Of a DNA stretch of 64,000 nucleotides, positions 1-8,624 are shown piece after piece. A program made the position numbers and the translations under genes. The stretch is from Amorphoplanes digitatis (GTDB lineage Bacteria > Actinomycetota > Actinomycetes > Mycobacteriales > Micromonosporaceae), in assembly GCF_014205335.1 (NCBI RefSeq), contig NZ_JACHNH010000001.1, positions 4,520,501-4,584,500 of the forward strand, given 5' to 3'. Within the stretch, counting starts at the first letter, position 1; every line of letters starts with the position of its first letter. A model generated the notes under the pieces. It had not been told where the DNA came from. It ran no database searches and worked only from the letters and a program-made list of their open reading frames with translations.

Positions 1-437
1 TTGTCGTAGTCCGGGATCGACAGCGGACCGACGTTGCAGGGCGGGCAGGGCAGCTTCTCCGCGAGCACGGTGTGCTTGCCGCTGGCGTCGACCCGGGTCA
101 CCGAGTAGAACTGCCGCCGGTTCCAGTTCTCGCTGTCAAGCGACTCGATCGGGCCGGTGTTGTAGAGGAACGTCCGGTCGTTGCGCAGCTCGGTGCGGAA
201 GCGGAACTGGTACGTCAGGTCGGGACGCCCGTCACCGTTCTTGTCGACGTGGATCTCGTAGAGCACGTCGTCGCCGAACTCGAAGAAGTTCGGTCCGCTC
301 GCGGGAAGCTGGAGCGGGACGTAGTTGGCGATCAGGGTGACGGTGTCCGGGTGGTCCGGGCTGACGAACGCGTACAGGTCGGCGCTGTCGGCCACCGGGT
401 CCTTGCTGATCTCCGGCGCTTCGCGGTGCGATGACAT
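1..437 (-). CDS. DUF4331 family protein (N-terminal part, runs off window)
   Basis: The first 145 or so residues are visible, starting MSSHREAPEISKDPVADSAD and continuing through LYAFVSPDHPDTVTLIANYVPL. That opening is characteristic of the DUF4331 family, whose function is unknown. A repeated D-x-N-x-D-G-R-P-D-like acidic stretch follows at about residues 70-80. The ATG at 437 is the only sensible start. The C-terminus lies beyond position 1. The small exported-protein gene lies 52 nt upstream on the same strand, so the two are probably co-transcribed. Family assignment is firm; the role is unknown. Confidence 0.85.
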   Translation of the reverse strand, partial: MSSHREAPEISKDPVADSADLYAFVSPDHPDTVTLIANYVPLQLPASGPNFFEFGDDVLYEIHVDKNGDGRPDLTYQFRFRTELRNDRTFLYNTGPIESLDSENWNRRQFYSVTRVDASGKHTVLAEKLPCPPCNVGPLSIPDYD

Positions 438-489
438 GAGTCTTCTTCCTTACTCAGGAATCGGGGGTCCTACCGGGCGAGGAAGCGGC

Positions 490-765
490 TCAGCCGCGCT
501 TGGCTGCCTTGAGGAGCTTCTCGGCGAGCTTCTTGTCGGTCAGGGTGACCCTGGAACCGCCGGAGAACACGTCGAACGTGCCCTTCTTCGCGTCGCGCAG
601 CGACAGCACCAGCGGCTCGCTGTCGTTCGAGCCGCCCTTCTCACCGGCGACGCTCAGCCCGGCCACGCCTGCGGCGGAGACGCCGACGCCGACGGTGGCG
701 GCGATAAGGACCCGACGGCGCGTGAGGCGACTGAACGCCCGTGTGCCGGAGTGGACACGACTCAT
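490..765 (-). CDS. Small Tat-type exported protein, unknown function
   Basis: This 91-residue protein starts MSRVHSGTRAFSRLTRRRVL. The RRR cluster followed by a hydrophobic stretch (about residues 19-41, IAATVGVGVSAAGVAGLSVAG) looks like a twin-arginine or other export signal. The mature part is only about 50 residues, lysine-rich at its C-terminus, with no recognised domain. It lies upstream of, and on the same strand as, the DUF4331 gene with a short gap, which suggests one transcript. The export call rests on the N-terminus alone. Confidence 0.6.
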   Translation of the reverse strand: MSRVHSGTRAFSRLTRRRVLIAATVGVGVSAAGVAGLSVAGEKGGSNDSEPLVLSLRDAKKGTFDVFSGGSRVTLTDKKLAEKLLKAAKRG

Positions 766-1060
766 GCTCGGCCTTTCGTCAAACGCCCCGGCGGTCTCCC
801 GCCGGTCGCGCGTTTCGGGGGTATTGCCCGGGACAAACGTCGTCGACAGCCATCAGTACGAAGCCGCCACCGCAGTAGTTCAAAGCAATTTCCCAGAAAA
901 GATTCCGTACCGGTTCCGAGGCGTGTTTTCGCAGCTCAGATCCCGGATGACCGGTTCGCGCACGAAGATCAATCCGAGTGACGACACGATCACGCGTCGC
1001 ATTCGGACCGGGATTTTCGCAGGCCTGCGACGGGCGCGCGCGGCCGGCGACCGAAATCGG
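766..1060. other. Intergenic, no gene seen
   Basis: About 295 bases without a convincing ORF. The stretch around 880-950 is less GC-rich than its surroundings and must hold the promoter for the minus-strand genes ending at 490 and 1. I could not identify a convincing -35/-10 pair. A 5-bp hairpin (gaccg-aaat-cggtc) lies just after the stop of the DUF6232 gene and is too weak to call a terminator. Confidence 0.4.
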
Positions 1061-1462
1061 TCAGCGCCCCAGGCGGGCGTCCTCCATGGCCCGGCGCAGC
1101 GCCCGGGTCACCTGGTTGAAGACCCGGGGATCCACCGAGCTGTAGAGGGTGACTTCGTCGCCGCGGTACGCCGCCCTCAGCATCCAGCGGCGGGTGCGCG
1201 GCGGCCAGACGAGGATCGCCAGCGCGGCGATCAGCGCGCCGACGCCGGCGTACCAGCGGCCCGGCAGCGCGAGCTGCACCCAGACCCCGCCGGCGACGGC
1301 CAGCAGCAGGGCGGCGATGACCCGGCCGAGGCGGCTCGCCTCCTGCTCGACCCGGCCGACGTCGCGCAGGTCCACGAGCACGAAGGTGCGCACCGGACCG
1401 GACTGCCAGATGAACAGCTCCTCGGTGACGGCCGCGTCGGGGCCGCGGTAATAGGTGCGCAC
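1061..1462 (-). CDS. DUF6232 family membrane protein
   Basis: A 133-residue protein starting MRTYYRGPDAAVTEELFIW, which matches the opening of DUF6232 proteins. An N-terminal strand-rich part (1-45) is followed by two closely spaced hydrophobic segments (about 47-68 and 70-87, the latter ending VWPPRTRRW) and a cytosolic tail. The function of the family is not known. It lies 48 nt downstream of the ABC transporter ATPase gene on the same strand, so it may be read through from that operon. Confidence 0.65.
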   Translation of the reverse strand: MRTYYRGPDAAVTEELFIWQSGPVRTFVLVDLRDVGRVEQEASRLGRVIAALLLAVAGGVWVQLALPGRWYAGVGALIAALAILVWPPRTRRWMLRAAYRGDEVTLYSSVDPRVFNQVTRALRRAMEDARLGR

Positions 1463-1510
1463 ATGTCAGTAGAGCAAGCAGCGCAACGTGATCGCCATCC
1501 TACTGAGCGT

Positions 1511-2533
1511 TCAGGTCTCGAGCGCTACGGGCACCGGCCGCAGGTCGACCCGGACCGGCGTGTGGACGGTCAGTCCCGCGAGCCGCTCGCCGGTCACCTG
1601 GGCGACCACGAGGGTCTCCCCCACGGCGACGGTGACCCGGCTGGTCGGGCCGAGGAACGTCGTGGACACCACGCGCCCGGTGCCGTCGGCGTCCGGCACG
1701 ACGTCGACCGATTCCGGGCGTACCAGGGCGGTGACCTCCGGCCCGCCCGACGCGGGCCGGACCAGCGGCAGGCGCGTGCCCAGCACCGAGACCGCGTCGC
1801 CGTCGAGGCGGCCCGGCAGCCGGTTACTGAGGCCCACGAAGTCCGCCACGAACGCGTTCGCCGGGCGCAGGTACACCTCGGCCGGCCCGGCCAGCTGTTC
1901 GAGGCGGCCCGCGCGCATCACGCCGACCCGGTCCGCGATCGCGAGGGCCTCCTCCTGGTCGTGGGTGACGAACAGGGTGGTGGTGCCGACCTCGGTCTGA
2001 ATCCGCCGGATCTCGTCGCGCAGCTGCACCCGGACCTTGGCGTCCAGGGCGGACAGCGGCTCGTCGAGCAGCAGCACCTGCGGCTCGATGGCGAGTGCCC
2101 GGGCCAGCGCGACCCGCTGCTGCTGCCCGCCGGAGAGCTGATGCGGGTAGCGGGCCGCGTGCGCGGAGATGCCGACCAGGTCGAGCATCCGCGCGGCCCG
2201 GTCGCCGGACGCGCGGCGGCGCAGCTTGAGGCCGAACTGGACGTTCTCCAGCGCGGTCAGGTGCGGAAAGAGGCTGTACGCCTGGAACACCATGCCCATG
2301 TCGCGGCGGTTGGCCGGCAGGCCGCCGATGTCGCGGCCGCCGACCAGGATCCGGCCGCCGTCGGCGTCCTCGAGCCCGGCCAGGATGCGCAGCGCGGTGG
2401 TCTTGCCGCAGCCGGACGGGCCGAGCAGGGCGACGAGCTCGCCGGGCTCGATCTTCAGCGAGAACCCGTCGAGGGCGTGCACGGCGCCGAAACTGCGGCG
2501 CAGGCCATCGAGGTGTACCGCGACGCCGTTCAT
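1511..2533 (-). CDS. ABC importer ATPase (iron/polyamine/phosphonate type)
   Basis: A 340-residue nucleotide-binding subunit. It has Walker A GPSGCGKTT (about 39-47), the Q-loop region MVFQAYSLFPHLT, the signature LSGGQQQRVALARAL, Walker B LLLDEPLSALD and the switch His in TLFVTHDQEEAL. A C-terminal TOBE-like regulatory domain (about 240-340) is typical of the PotA/FbpC group. It energises uptake by the two permeases upstream. Its ATG overlaps the stop of the second permease gene by 4 nt (ATGA). The substrate cannot be read from the sequence; ferric iron, polyamine, thiamine and 2-aminoethylphosphonate importers all look like this. Confidence 0.9.
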   Translation of the reverse strand: MNGVAVHLDGLRRSFGAVHALDGFSLKIEPGELVALLGPSGCGKTTALRILAGLEDADGGRILVGGRDIGGLPANRRDMGMVFQAYSLFPHLTALENVQFGLKLRRRASGDRAARMLDLVGISAHAARYPHQLSGGQQQRVALARALAIEPQVLLLDEPLSALDAKVRVQLRDEIRRIQTEVGTTTLFVTHDQEEALAIADRVGVMRAGRLEQLAGPAEVYLRPANAFVADFVGLSNRLPGRLDGDAVSVLGTRLPLVRPASGGPEVTALVRPESVDVVPDADGTGRVVSTTFLGPTSRVTVAVGETLVVAQVTGERLAGLTVHTPVRVDLRPVPVALET

Positions 2534-3321
2534 CGCCGTGCCCTTCTACTTTCGCCGAACAGGGACAGGAGCAGGAGCAGGACGAACGCGAGAATTAGCG
2601 CGGCGAGCGACACCGCGACGCTCATCGTGGCGCTGCTCTTGGCGAGCAGATTGATCGCGACCTGCAGGTTGGTGCGGTTCAGCAGCGACGCGATGGTGAA
2701 CTCGCCGAGCACCAGCGCCACGGTCAGGAACGCCGCGGAGAGCACCGCCGAGCGGATGTTCGGCAGCACCACCCGCACCATCACGGTCGTCCAGCCCGCG
2801 CCGAGGCCGCGGGCGGCCTCGGCGAGCGTGCGGACGTCGATCGCGGACAGCCCGGCGTCGATCGCCCGATAGGCATAGGGCAGAACCAATATCGTGTACG
2901 CGAAGGTCAGCGTCAGCGACGAGCCGCCGATCAGGTAGTTGACCCAGGCGTACACCGGGGCGAGCCCGACCACCAGCACGATCGCCGGGATGGTCAGCGG
3001 CAGCAGGCAGAGGAACTCGACGAGCGGCCGCATGCCGGGCAGGCGCAGCCGGACCCAGATCGCGGTCGGCACCAGCAGCACCAGCATCAGCAGCGTGGTG
3101 AGCGCCGCCAGGCCCAGCGACGCGAGGATGCCCTCGGCCAGGTCCGGATAGGTCGCGGCCAGGCGCGGCCAGTCGGCCAGCAGCGACCACGTCCCGCCGT
3201 CGCGGGTGCTGAACTCCAGCATCGCGACGAGCGGCAGCAGGAAGAAGACGCCCGCCACGCTCAGCACGGCCCAGCGGAACACGCGTTGCCGGCGTGCCCG
3301 GCGCGCCCTCAGCCCAGCCAT
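2530..3321 (-). CDS. ABC importer permease, second subunit
   Basis: A 263-residue membrane protein with about six hydrophobic segments. It has the binding-protein-dependent permease EAA loop at about residues 163-182 (LAEAARGLGAGWTTVMVRVV), the cytoplasmic coupling helix that docks on the ATPase. The ATG at 3321 gives MAGLRARRARRQRVFRW. It overlaps the end of the preceding permease gene by 13 nt, which implies translational coupling. An in-frame extension upstream of 3321 is only a shadow of the other permease. It forms a heterodimeric channel with the product of 3309-4199. Confidence 0.88.
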   Translation of the reverse strand: MAGLRARRARRQRVFRWAVLSVAGVFFLLPLVAMLEFSTRDGGTWSLLADWPRLAATYPDLAEGILASLGLAALTTLLMLVLLVPTAIWVRLRLPGMRPLVEFLCLLPLTIPAIVLVVGLAPVYAWVNYLIGGSSLTLTFAYTILVLPYAYRAIDAGLSAIDVRTLAEAARGLGAGWTTVMVRVVLPNIRSAVLSAAFLTVALVLGEFTIASLLNRTNLQVAINLLAKSSATMSVAVSLAALILAFVLLLLLSLFGESRRARR

Positions 3322-4199
3322 CGCGCGGTCCGCCGTTGCAGCAGGGTGTAGCCGGTCATCACCACGGCGACCACGACGACCATGCCGAGCGCCATCGCCT
3401 TGCCCAGGTTCTGCTGGCCGAGGACGACCTCGCTGGTCAGGGCGCCGCGGATCTGCAGCGGCACGATCGGGTTGCCCTGGCTGACCAGGGCGGCCGCCGT
3501 CGCGTACGCGGAGAAGGCGTTGGCGAAGAGCAGCAGCGCCGAACCGAGGAACGCGGGTGCGAGCAGCGGCCCGGCGACCCGGGTCCAGTACTGCCAGGTG
3601 GAGCCGCCGAGGCTCTCGGTCGCCTCGCGCCACTGCGGGCGGATGCCGTCCAGCGCGGGCAGGAAGACGATGACCATCAGCGGCACCTGGAAGTAGGTGT
3701 ACACCAGCGCGAGCCCCGGCAGCTCGAAGAGCCAGACGCCGCCGGCGTACAGGTCGATGCCGAGGTGGTCGCGCAGGAAGACGGTGACGAAGCCGGAGAG
3801 GCCGATCGTCGCGATGAAGGCGAACGCCAGGGTGACGCCGCCGAACTGGGCCAGCACACCGGAGGCGGCGGTGACGACGCGCCGCAGCGGCCCGCCGGGG
3901 CGCGCCGTGACCAGGGCGTAGGCGAGCACGGCGCCGAGGACCGCGCCGATCGCGGCGGTGACCGCGGACAGCGCGACGCTGCGGGCGAACGCGTCCAGGA
4001 TGTACCCCTCGCCGAGCGCCGCGACGTTCGACCAGGTGAAGCCGCCGTCGCCGGCGAACGCGCCGACCACGACGACGAGCGTGGGGATGATGAGGAAGAC
4101 CGCGACGTAGGCGAGGAACGGGACGGTGCCGAGCAGGCTGCCCGCCCGGACCCGCGGCTTGGCGGCCGGCGGGTCCGGGCGGTCGGAGACGGTGGCCAT
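3309..4199 (-). CDS. ABC importer permease, first subunit
   Basis: A 296-residue membrane protein starting MATVSDRPDPPAAKPRVRAG. A short cytoplasmic N-terminus is followed by six or so transmembrane helices. The EAA-type loop at about 200-215 reads WREATESLGGSTWQYWTRV. The start codon is 2 nt after the stop of the binding-protein gene, so all four transport genes form one operon. It partners the second permease and faces the lipoprotein receptor on the outside. Confidence 0.88.
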   Translation of the reverse strand: MATVSDRPDPPAAKPRVRAGSLLGTVPFLAYVAVFLIIPTLVVVVGAFAGDGGFTWSNVAALGEGYILDAFARSVALSAVTAAIGAVLGAVLAYALVTARPGGPLRRVVTAASGVLAQFGGVTLAFAFIATIGLSGFVTVFLRDHLGIDLYAGGVWLFELPGLALVYTYFQVPLMVIVFLPALDGIRPQWREATESLGGSTWQYWTRVAGPLLAPAFLGSALLLFANAFSAYATAAALVSQGNPIVPLQIRGALTSEVVLGQQNLGKAMALGMVVVVAVVMTGYTLLQRRTARWLG

Positions 4200-4201
4200 T
4201 C

Positions 4202-5329
4202 TCAGCCGATGGCCTTCGCCCAGTTCGCCGCCAGGTACTCCTTGGCCTTGGTGGTCTGCGCCTCGGTCTGGAAGACCGGGGTGCCGTCCACCTTCGGCAG
4301 CGCCGCGAACGCGGCCGCGTCGATGGTGCCCGCCTTCTGCATCGCGTCGGCGCGCACGGGCCGGGCGCCGCCCTTGAGCCAGAGGTTCTGGCCCTCGTCG
4401 GAGTAGAGGAACTCCTGCCAGAGCCGGGCCGCCGCGGGGTGCGGCGCGTCCTTGCTGACCGCCTGCACGTAGAAGGAGCCGAGCACCGCGTTGGCGGGCA
4501 CCAGGGTCTTCCAGTCCAGCTTGCCCTTGAGCTTGGTGCCCTGCGCGACGTTGAGGTAGTCCCAGTCGATGACGACCGGCGTCTGGCCGGACTCGACCGT
4601 CGCCGGCGTCGGGTCGACCGGCAGGAAGTTGCCCGCCTTCTTCAGCTTGGCGAAGAAGTCCACGCCGGGTGCGATGTCGTCGGCCGAGCCGCCGCTGCCC
4701 AGGGAGGCCATCATGACGCCCGCGAACGCGGCGCCGGCCTGTGTCGGGTCGCCGTTGAGCGCGACCTTGCCCTTGTACTCGGGCTTGAGCAGGTCGGCGA
4801 CGCCCGACGGCGCTGGCACCTTGCCGGCGTCGTAGCCGATCGACATGTAGCCGCCGTAGTCGTTGGTCCAGGTACCGTTCGCGTCCTTGAGCGCGTCCGG
4901 GATCTCGGCCCAGGTCGCCGTCTTGTACGGGGCGAACTTGGCGACGTTGGCGGTCGCCACCGCGCTGCCGAGGTCGAACACGTCGGGCGCCTTGTCCTGG
5001 CCCTTGAGCTGGTCGGCGGCGTTGATCTCGTCCTGGCTGGAGGCGTCCGGCTGCGCCGAGTTGACCTTGATGCCGTACTTGGTGCCGAAGGCCTTGATGA
5101 TCTCGCCGTAGTTCGCCCAGTCCGGCGGCAGGGCGATGACGTTGAGCTCGCCCTCCTTCTTGGCGGCCGCGACCAGCGCGTCCATGCCGCCCAGGTCGGC
5201 GGCGCTGGTCGCCGTCGCGGCGGCGGTGCCGGAGCCGGCGCTCTCCTTCTCGGGCGGCGAGCAGGCCGCGGTTCCGGCGAAAGTCGTGACCGCCACCAGG
5301 GCCGCGGCGGTGCGGGCAAGGGTACGCAC
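4202..5329 (-). CDS. ABC importer substrate-binding lipoprotein
   Basis: An extracellular solute-binding protein of about 375 residues. An ATG at 5339-5341 is in frame, but its bases are part of a strong GGAGG ribosome-binding site located 5 nt before the GTG at 5329. I therefore take the GTG as the start, giving (V)RTLARTAAALVAVTTFAG with a lipobox ending GTAAC. The mature part begins LGGMDALVAAAKKEGELNVIALPPDW, typical of the iron/phosphonate/spermidine-type binding proteins. It is the first gene of the importer operon. The ligand is not predictable from this sequence alone. Confidence 0.85.
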   Translation of the reverse strand: MRTLARTAAALVAVTTFAGTAACSPPEKESAGSGTAAATATSAADLGGMDALVAAAKKEGELNVIALPPDWANYGEIIKAFGTKYGIKVNSAQPDASSQDEINAADQLKGQDKAPDVFDLGSAVATANVAKFAPYKTATWAEIPDALKDANGTWTNDYGGYMSIGYDAGKVPAPSGVADLLKPEYKGKVALNGDPTQAGAAFAGVMMASLGSGGSADDIAPGVDFFAKLKKAGNFLPVDPTPATVESGQTPVVIDWDYLNVAQGTKLKGKLDWKTLVPANAVLGSFYVQAVSKDAPHPAAARLWQEFLYSDEGQNLWLKGGARPVRADAMQKAGTIDAAAFAALPKVDGTPVFQTEAQTTKAKEYLAANWAKAIG

Positions 5330-5421
5330 TTGATCCTCCATCCATCGGTGCCGACAGGGACGGCACCGCGTTGCCGATCTTGGGGGTGCCGGGTGGATCT
5401 CCGGCGGGCGGCGGGCGAAGA

Positions 5422-6516
5422 TCAGCCGTCGGCTGCCTGAATGACAGCCGCCGCGAGCTGGTCGTTCTCCGCCGCCCCGCCGGGTGGGGCGAACCGGTCC
5501 CGGGTGTAGCCGTACGCGACGCCGCTGCGCGGGTCGGCGAAGCCGAGCGAACCGGCCGCGCCGGAGTGTCCGAGCGCGGCCGGGCCGAGGAAGGGATAGA
5601 TCGTGGTCAGGGCCTCGAAGCCGAGGCCGAAGCGGTTGCCGGTGGCACCGGTCAGCAGGTCCCGTGCGGGCCCGCCTGCGGTGCCGAACTCCGTGATCGT
5701 CCGCGGATGCAGAAGTGGCGCGATTCCGTCCACACCCGACAGTGCCGCAGCATACAGCCGGGCGACGCCCCGCGCGCTAGCCACTCCGCCCGCCGAGGCC
5801 TGGCCGAGGCGGCGCACCGTCCGGCTGTTCGCGAACGCGACGAGGTCGGTCGGCGGGTCGGCGTGCCGGTTGAGCGCGATGCCGGCCAGGCTCGCGGGGT
5901 CCGGCGGCGGCTCCCGCACGACGGCCGGCCGGATCGGGCGGTACCGCGGCTCGAGGCACTCGGGCAGCCCGAGGTACAGGTCGACGCCGTACGGCGCGCG
6001 GACGCGCTGCTCGTAGGTCTGCTGGAGCGAGCGCCCGGTGACCCGCCGGACGATCTCGCCGGCGAGCGCGCCGATGACCAGCACGTGATAGCCGTAGCCC
6101 GCGCCGCGGGTCCAGTACGGGCGCTGCTTGGCGAGCCGCTCGGCGATGATCCGGTCGTCCGCGACCTCGCGCGGCCCGAATCCGCCGTCCACCCCGATCA
6201 GCCCGGCCCGGTGCTGTAGCAGCTCCCGCACTGTGACATCGCTGGTGAACTGCGGCCAGTAGTGCCGCACCGAGCGGGCGACGCCGACGAGGCCGTCCTG
6301 CACCAGCAGCGCGAGGACCAGGTGTGCGGCGCCCATGGTGACGGCGAAGACCGCGGTCAGCGCGTCGCCGTCGTGGGTGTACAGGTCGACGACCGGGCGG
6401 CCGTGCCGGTAGACCGCGAGCTGGGCCGCGACATCGCCGGGCCGGGCGGCCTCGGCGGCGAAGACCTCGCGGACCTTCTCGTAGCCGGGTGCGACCGTGC
6501 CGTGCACGAGGGACAT
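5422..6516 (-). CDS. Serine-hydrolase (class C beta-lactamase-like) homologue lacking the SxxK catalytic pair
   Basis: A 364-residue protein of the beta-lactamase/EstB-type serine hydrolase family. The fold landmarks are present: VRELLQHRAGL, the YGYH region containing the second-motif Tyr, and the C-terminal GHSGAAGSLGFADP. The position that normally reads F-S-V-T-K-G instead reads F-A-V-T-M-G (Ala58, Met61), so both the nucleophile Ser and the base Lys are absent. The start at 6516 (MSLVHGTVAPGYEKV) has an AAGGAGG site 8-9 nt upstream; a longer in-frame ATG at 6555 has none. It is probably a pseudoenzyme with a binding or structural role. Confidence 0.8.
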   Translation of the reverse strand: MSLVHGTVAPGYEKVREVFAAEAARPGDVAAQLAVYRHGRPVVDLYTHDGDALTAVFAVTMGAAHLVLALLVQDGLVGVARSVRHYWPQFTSDVTVRELLQHRAGLIGVDGGFGPREVADDRIIAERLAKQRPYWTRGAGYGYHVLVIGALAGEIVRRVTGRSLQQTYEQRVRAPYGVDLYLGLPECLEPRYRPIRPAVVREPPPDPASLAGIALNRHADPPTDLVAFANSRTVRRLGQASAGGVASARGVARLYAAALSGVDGIAPLLHPRTITEFGTAGGPARDLLTGATGNRFGLGFEALTTIYPFLGPAALGHSGAAGSLGFADPRSGVAYGYTRDRFAPPGGAAENDQLAAAVIQAADG

Positions 6517-6879
6517 GGGGCATGCCTCCTTTCCGGCGTTTCCATCCTGGCGCAATCGCCGGTCCGCGGCGAGGTCGCGACCGTTAGGACGGTGTCCTCA
6601 TCGCTCACTCCCGGTACGCTCGTGACACCCGTGCGCATCCACCGGCCTCCACCGTTCGTACTAGTGGGACATCGGCCGAACGGTGGAGGTCCAGGGTTCG
6701 GAATGCGATGCATATTTTTGCATTAATTCGCGCCTAAGAATTCCTCAAGTTTTCGGCCTTAATTGGCGTTCGGCCGACCCTGCTCCTAACGTCTGGTTGC
6801 CACCGCGGATGGGGACGGGAAATGGCCTCCTCTGCTGGCAACCAGCCGCCGAAATGGTTCGAAGAAGAGGTACCCACCC
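6517..6879. other. Divergent intergenic region, locally AT-rich
   Basis: This 363-base region separates the hydrolase homologue (minus strand) from the LALTG protein (plus strand). It holds a perfect 13-bp inverted repeat (6646-6689), then a stretch at about 6700-6760 that is unusually rich in A and T for this genome (atgcatatttttgcattaat and neighbours). The ribosome-binding site AGAAGAGG lies about 9 nt before the ATG at 6880. No ORF in it is credible. Confidence 0.6.
6646..6689. repeat. 13-bp perfect inverted repeat
   Basis: The arm cctccaccgttcg (6646-6658) is repeated in inverse as cgaacggtggagg (6677-6689), with an 18-nt spacer. There is no T-run after either arm, so it is more likely a regulator-binding site or an mRNA leader structure than a terminator. 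It lies about 190 nt upstream of the surface-protein start. Confidence 0.7.
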
Positions 6880-8445
6880 ATGCGAAGGCCGACCTACCGT
6901 CGGGCCGGCACACGCCGGGGCCCGGACCGCAGGATCATCGCCGCGGTCGCCGCGCTCGTCGCGTTCGGCGGGGTGATCACGGTCACCCAGATCTCCAACG
7001 CCGACGAGAGCAAGACCGCCGCCTGCCAGGCCCCCGCCGCCACCACGGCCCCGCCGTCGGGCCAGAAGGCCGCGAGCGACCCCAAGGTCGGCACCTACAC
7101 CGACAAGGACGGCGACGTCCAGCACAAGGGCGACGGCCAGCTCGCGAAGGGTGAGCAGGCGCCCAAGCCCGAGGCCGTCGAGGTCTGCAAGACCGGCAAC
7201 ACCACGGCCAAGCAGGTCAACGGCCTGACGATCCTGGCCAACAGCTGCGAGGACAGCGACCTGACGCCGCACGACGGCTTCCAGAACGGCAACCGCTGCG
7301 TCTCCACCGAGTTCGGTGAGGTCGGCGCGCAGGAGAACAACCCGACGCTGCTGATCACCGAGTTCCCGGAGACGGTGCGCGCGAACACGCCGTTCACCCT
7401 CAAGGTCAGTACCCGCAACCTGATCCGGGACCGCTTCCTCGCGGCCGGCCAGGGCGGCTACTACGTGGAGAGCTCGGTCCTCCAGGACGGCCTCGTCCGT
7501 GGCCACTTCCACACCGCCTGCCGGATGCTGTCCAGCACCACCGAGGCCGTCGACCCGGCGCCGGTGCCGGCGTTCTTCGTCGCGACCGAGGACCGCAAGG
7601 GCAGCCGGACGCCGGACACCGTGACGATCCAGGTGCCGGGGCTGCCGCAGGAGGGCATCGCACAGTGCGCGTCCTGGGCCGGCGACGGCTCGCACCGCAT
7701 CCCGATGATGCAGCGCGCCAACCAGACCCCGGCGCTGGACGCGGTCCGCGTCAAGGTCGAGGGCGGCCGGGTCGAGGAGCCCGAGGACCCGCCGGCCACC
7801 ACCCCGCCCGCGGACAACGGCGGCAACAACGGTGGTAACAACGGCGGCGGTAACAACGGCAACAACGGCGGCGGCGACAACGGCAACAACGGTGGTGGCA
7901 ACAACGGTGGTGGCAACAACGGCGGTGGCGACGACGGCAACGACGACGGTGACGACGGCGAGGAGCCGAACCCCGGCGACACGGCCGGCACCGCGACGCC
8001 GAAGACCGGCACCGACGGCACGCCGCCCAAGACCGGCACCGTGACCATCCCGCCGAAGACCACCGCGGCCTCGCCGAAGACCACCACCGCGGCGCCGAAG
8101 CCCGCCAAGACCACCAAGCCGGCGACCGGGGACGACGAGTCCAACGGCTCGGGCGACGAGGACGAGGGCGACGAACCGGCGCGCAACGCGGCCGGCAACA
8201 CCGCCGAGCCCGAGCCGACCGAGACCGAGGAACCCGCCGCCGAGGCCGTGAACAGCGACGACGGCGCGCCGGACGCCGGCCAGGACGACGTGGTGAACAA
8301 CGACGTGCAGGCCGAGAACAACTCGAGGCTGGCACTCACCGGCGCCAACTCGATGACCATCATCCTCGGCGGCGCGCTGCTGGTGCTCTGCGGTCTGGTG
8401 CTCATCGGCGCGACCCGGCGCCGCCGGAACGCCGCCCGCGACTGA
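6880..8445 (+). CDS. LALTG-anchored surface protein with Gly/Asn-rich stalk
   Basis: A 521-residue exported protein. The N-terminus (about 1-42, with RRAGTRRGPDRR before a hydrophobic segment) is a signal peptide or anchor. A globular part with several cysteines covers about 45-295. Low-complexity NNGG/NGGG runs at about 310-350 and a Pro/Thr/Lys/Asp/Glu-rich stalk (about 350-480) follow. The end is LALTG (484-488), a transmembrane helix and RRRRNAARD. LAxTG with a basic tail is the recognition signal for class E sortases of actinobacteria, so covalent attachment to peptidoglycan is expected. The globular domain is not one I recognise. A strong terminator follows. Confidence 0.8.
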   Translation: MRRPTYRRAGTRRGPDRRIIAAVAALVAFGGVITVTQISNADESKTAACQAPAATTAPPSGQKAASDPKVGTYTDKDGDVQHKGDGQLAKGEQAPKPEAVEVCKTGNTTAKQVNGLTILANSCEDSDLTPHDGFQNGNRCVSTEFGEVGAQENNPTLLITEFPETVRANTPFTLKVSTRNLIRDRFLAAGQGGYYVESSVLQDGLVRGHFHTACRMLSSTTEAVDPAPVPAFFVATEDRKGSRTPDTVTIQVPGLPQEGIAQCASWAGDGSHRIPMMQRANQTPALDAVRVKVEGGRVEEPEDPPATTPPADNGGNNGGNNGGGNNGNNGGGDNGNNGGGNNGGGNNGGGDDGNDDGDDGEEPNPGDTAGTATPKTGTDGTPPKTGTVTIPPKTTAASPKTTTAAPKPAKTTKPATGDDESNGSGDEDEGDEPARNAAGNTAEPEPTETEEPAAEAVNSDDGAPDAGQDDVVNNDVQAENNSRLALTGANSMTIILGGALLVLCGLVLIGATRRRRNAARD

Positions 8446-8463
8446 CCGTCCGAACCCGGAGAT

Positions 8464-8495
8464 CGGGCAGCCACCCTCCGGTGGCTGCCCGTTTT
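8464..8495 (+). terminator. Rho-independent terminator
   Basis: A 12-bp perfect stem (cgggcagccacc at 8464-8475 paired with ggtggctgcccg at 8480-8491), a 4-nt loop and a TTTT run (8492-8495). It ends the surface-protein transcript 19 nt after its stop codon. Confidence 0.9.
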
Positions 8496-8624
8496 CGTCA
8501 CTGGTGAATGTCACTCGGCTCGGGGACCACGCGGGGTTCCCGGTGTGGATCGCTCCCGTCCTGGCTAGGTTCACGGCGAAGCACATGCCCCGCTGCGCCA
8601 GCTACCGCCGAGAGGGCGTTCACC

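Noticed and set aside
500-2872. 790-codon plus-strand open frame
   Set aside because: It is antisense to the exported-protein, DUF6232 and ABC ATPase genes and encodes low-complexity Arg/Ala/Gly sequence typical of a GC-rich shadow frame.
6740-6785. Possible FliA/WhiG-type promoter (ctca ... gccgacc) before the surface-protein gene
   Set aside because: The two blocks are 25 nt apart, too far for the roughly 15-16 nt spacing of that sigma class.
7800-7960. Short tandem repeats of gg(c/t)aacaac type as a possible regulatory or satellite repeat
   Set aside because: They encode the Asn/Gly stalk of the surface protein in frame and need no other explanation.
6745-8586. 613-codon minus-strand open frame with Val/Leu-rich repeats
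   Set aside because: It is the complement of the Gly/Asn-rich surface-protein gene; the apparent hydrophobic repeats are the reverse reading of the low-complexity stalk.
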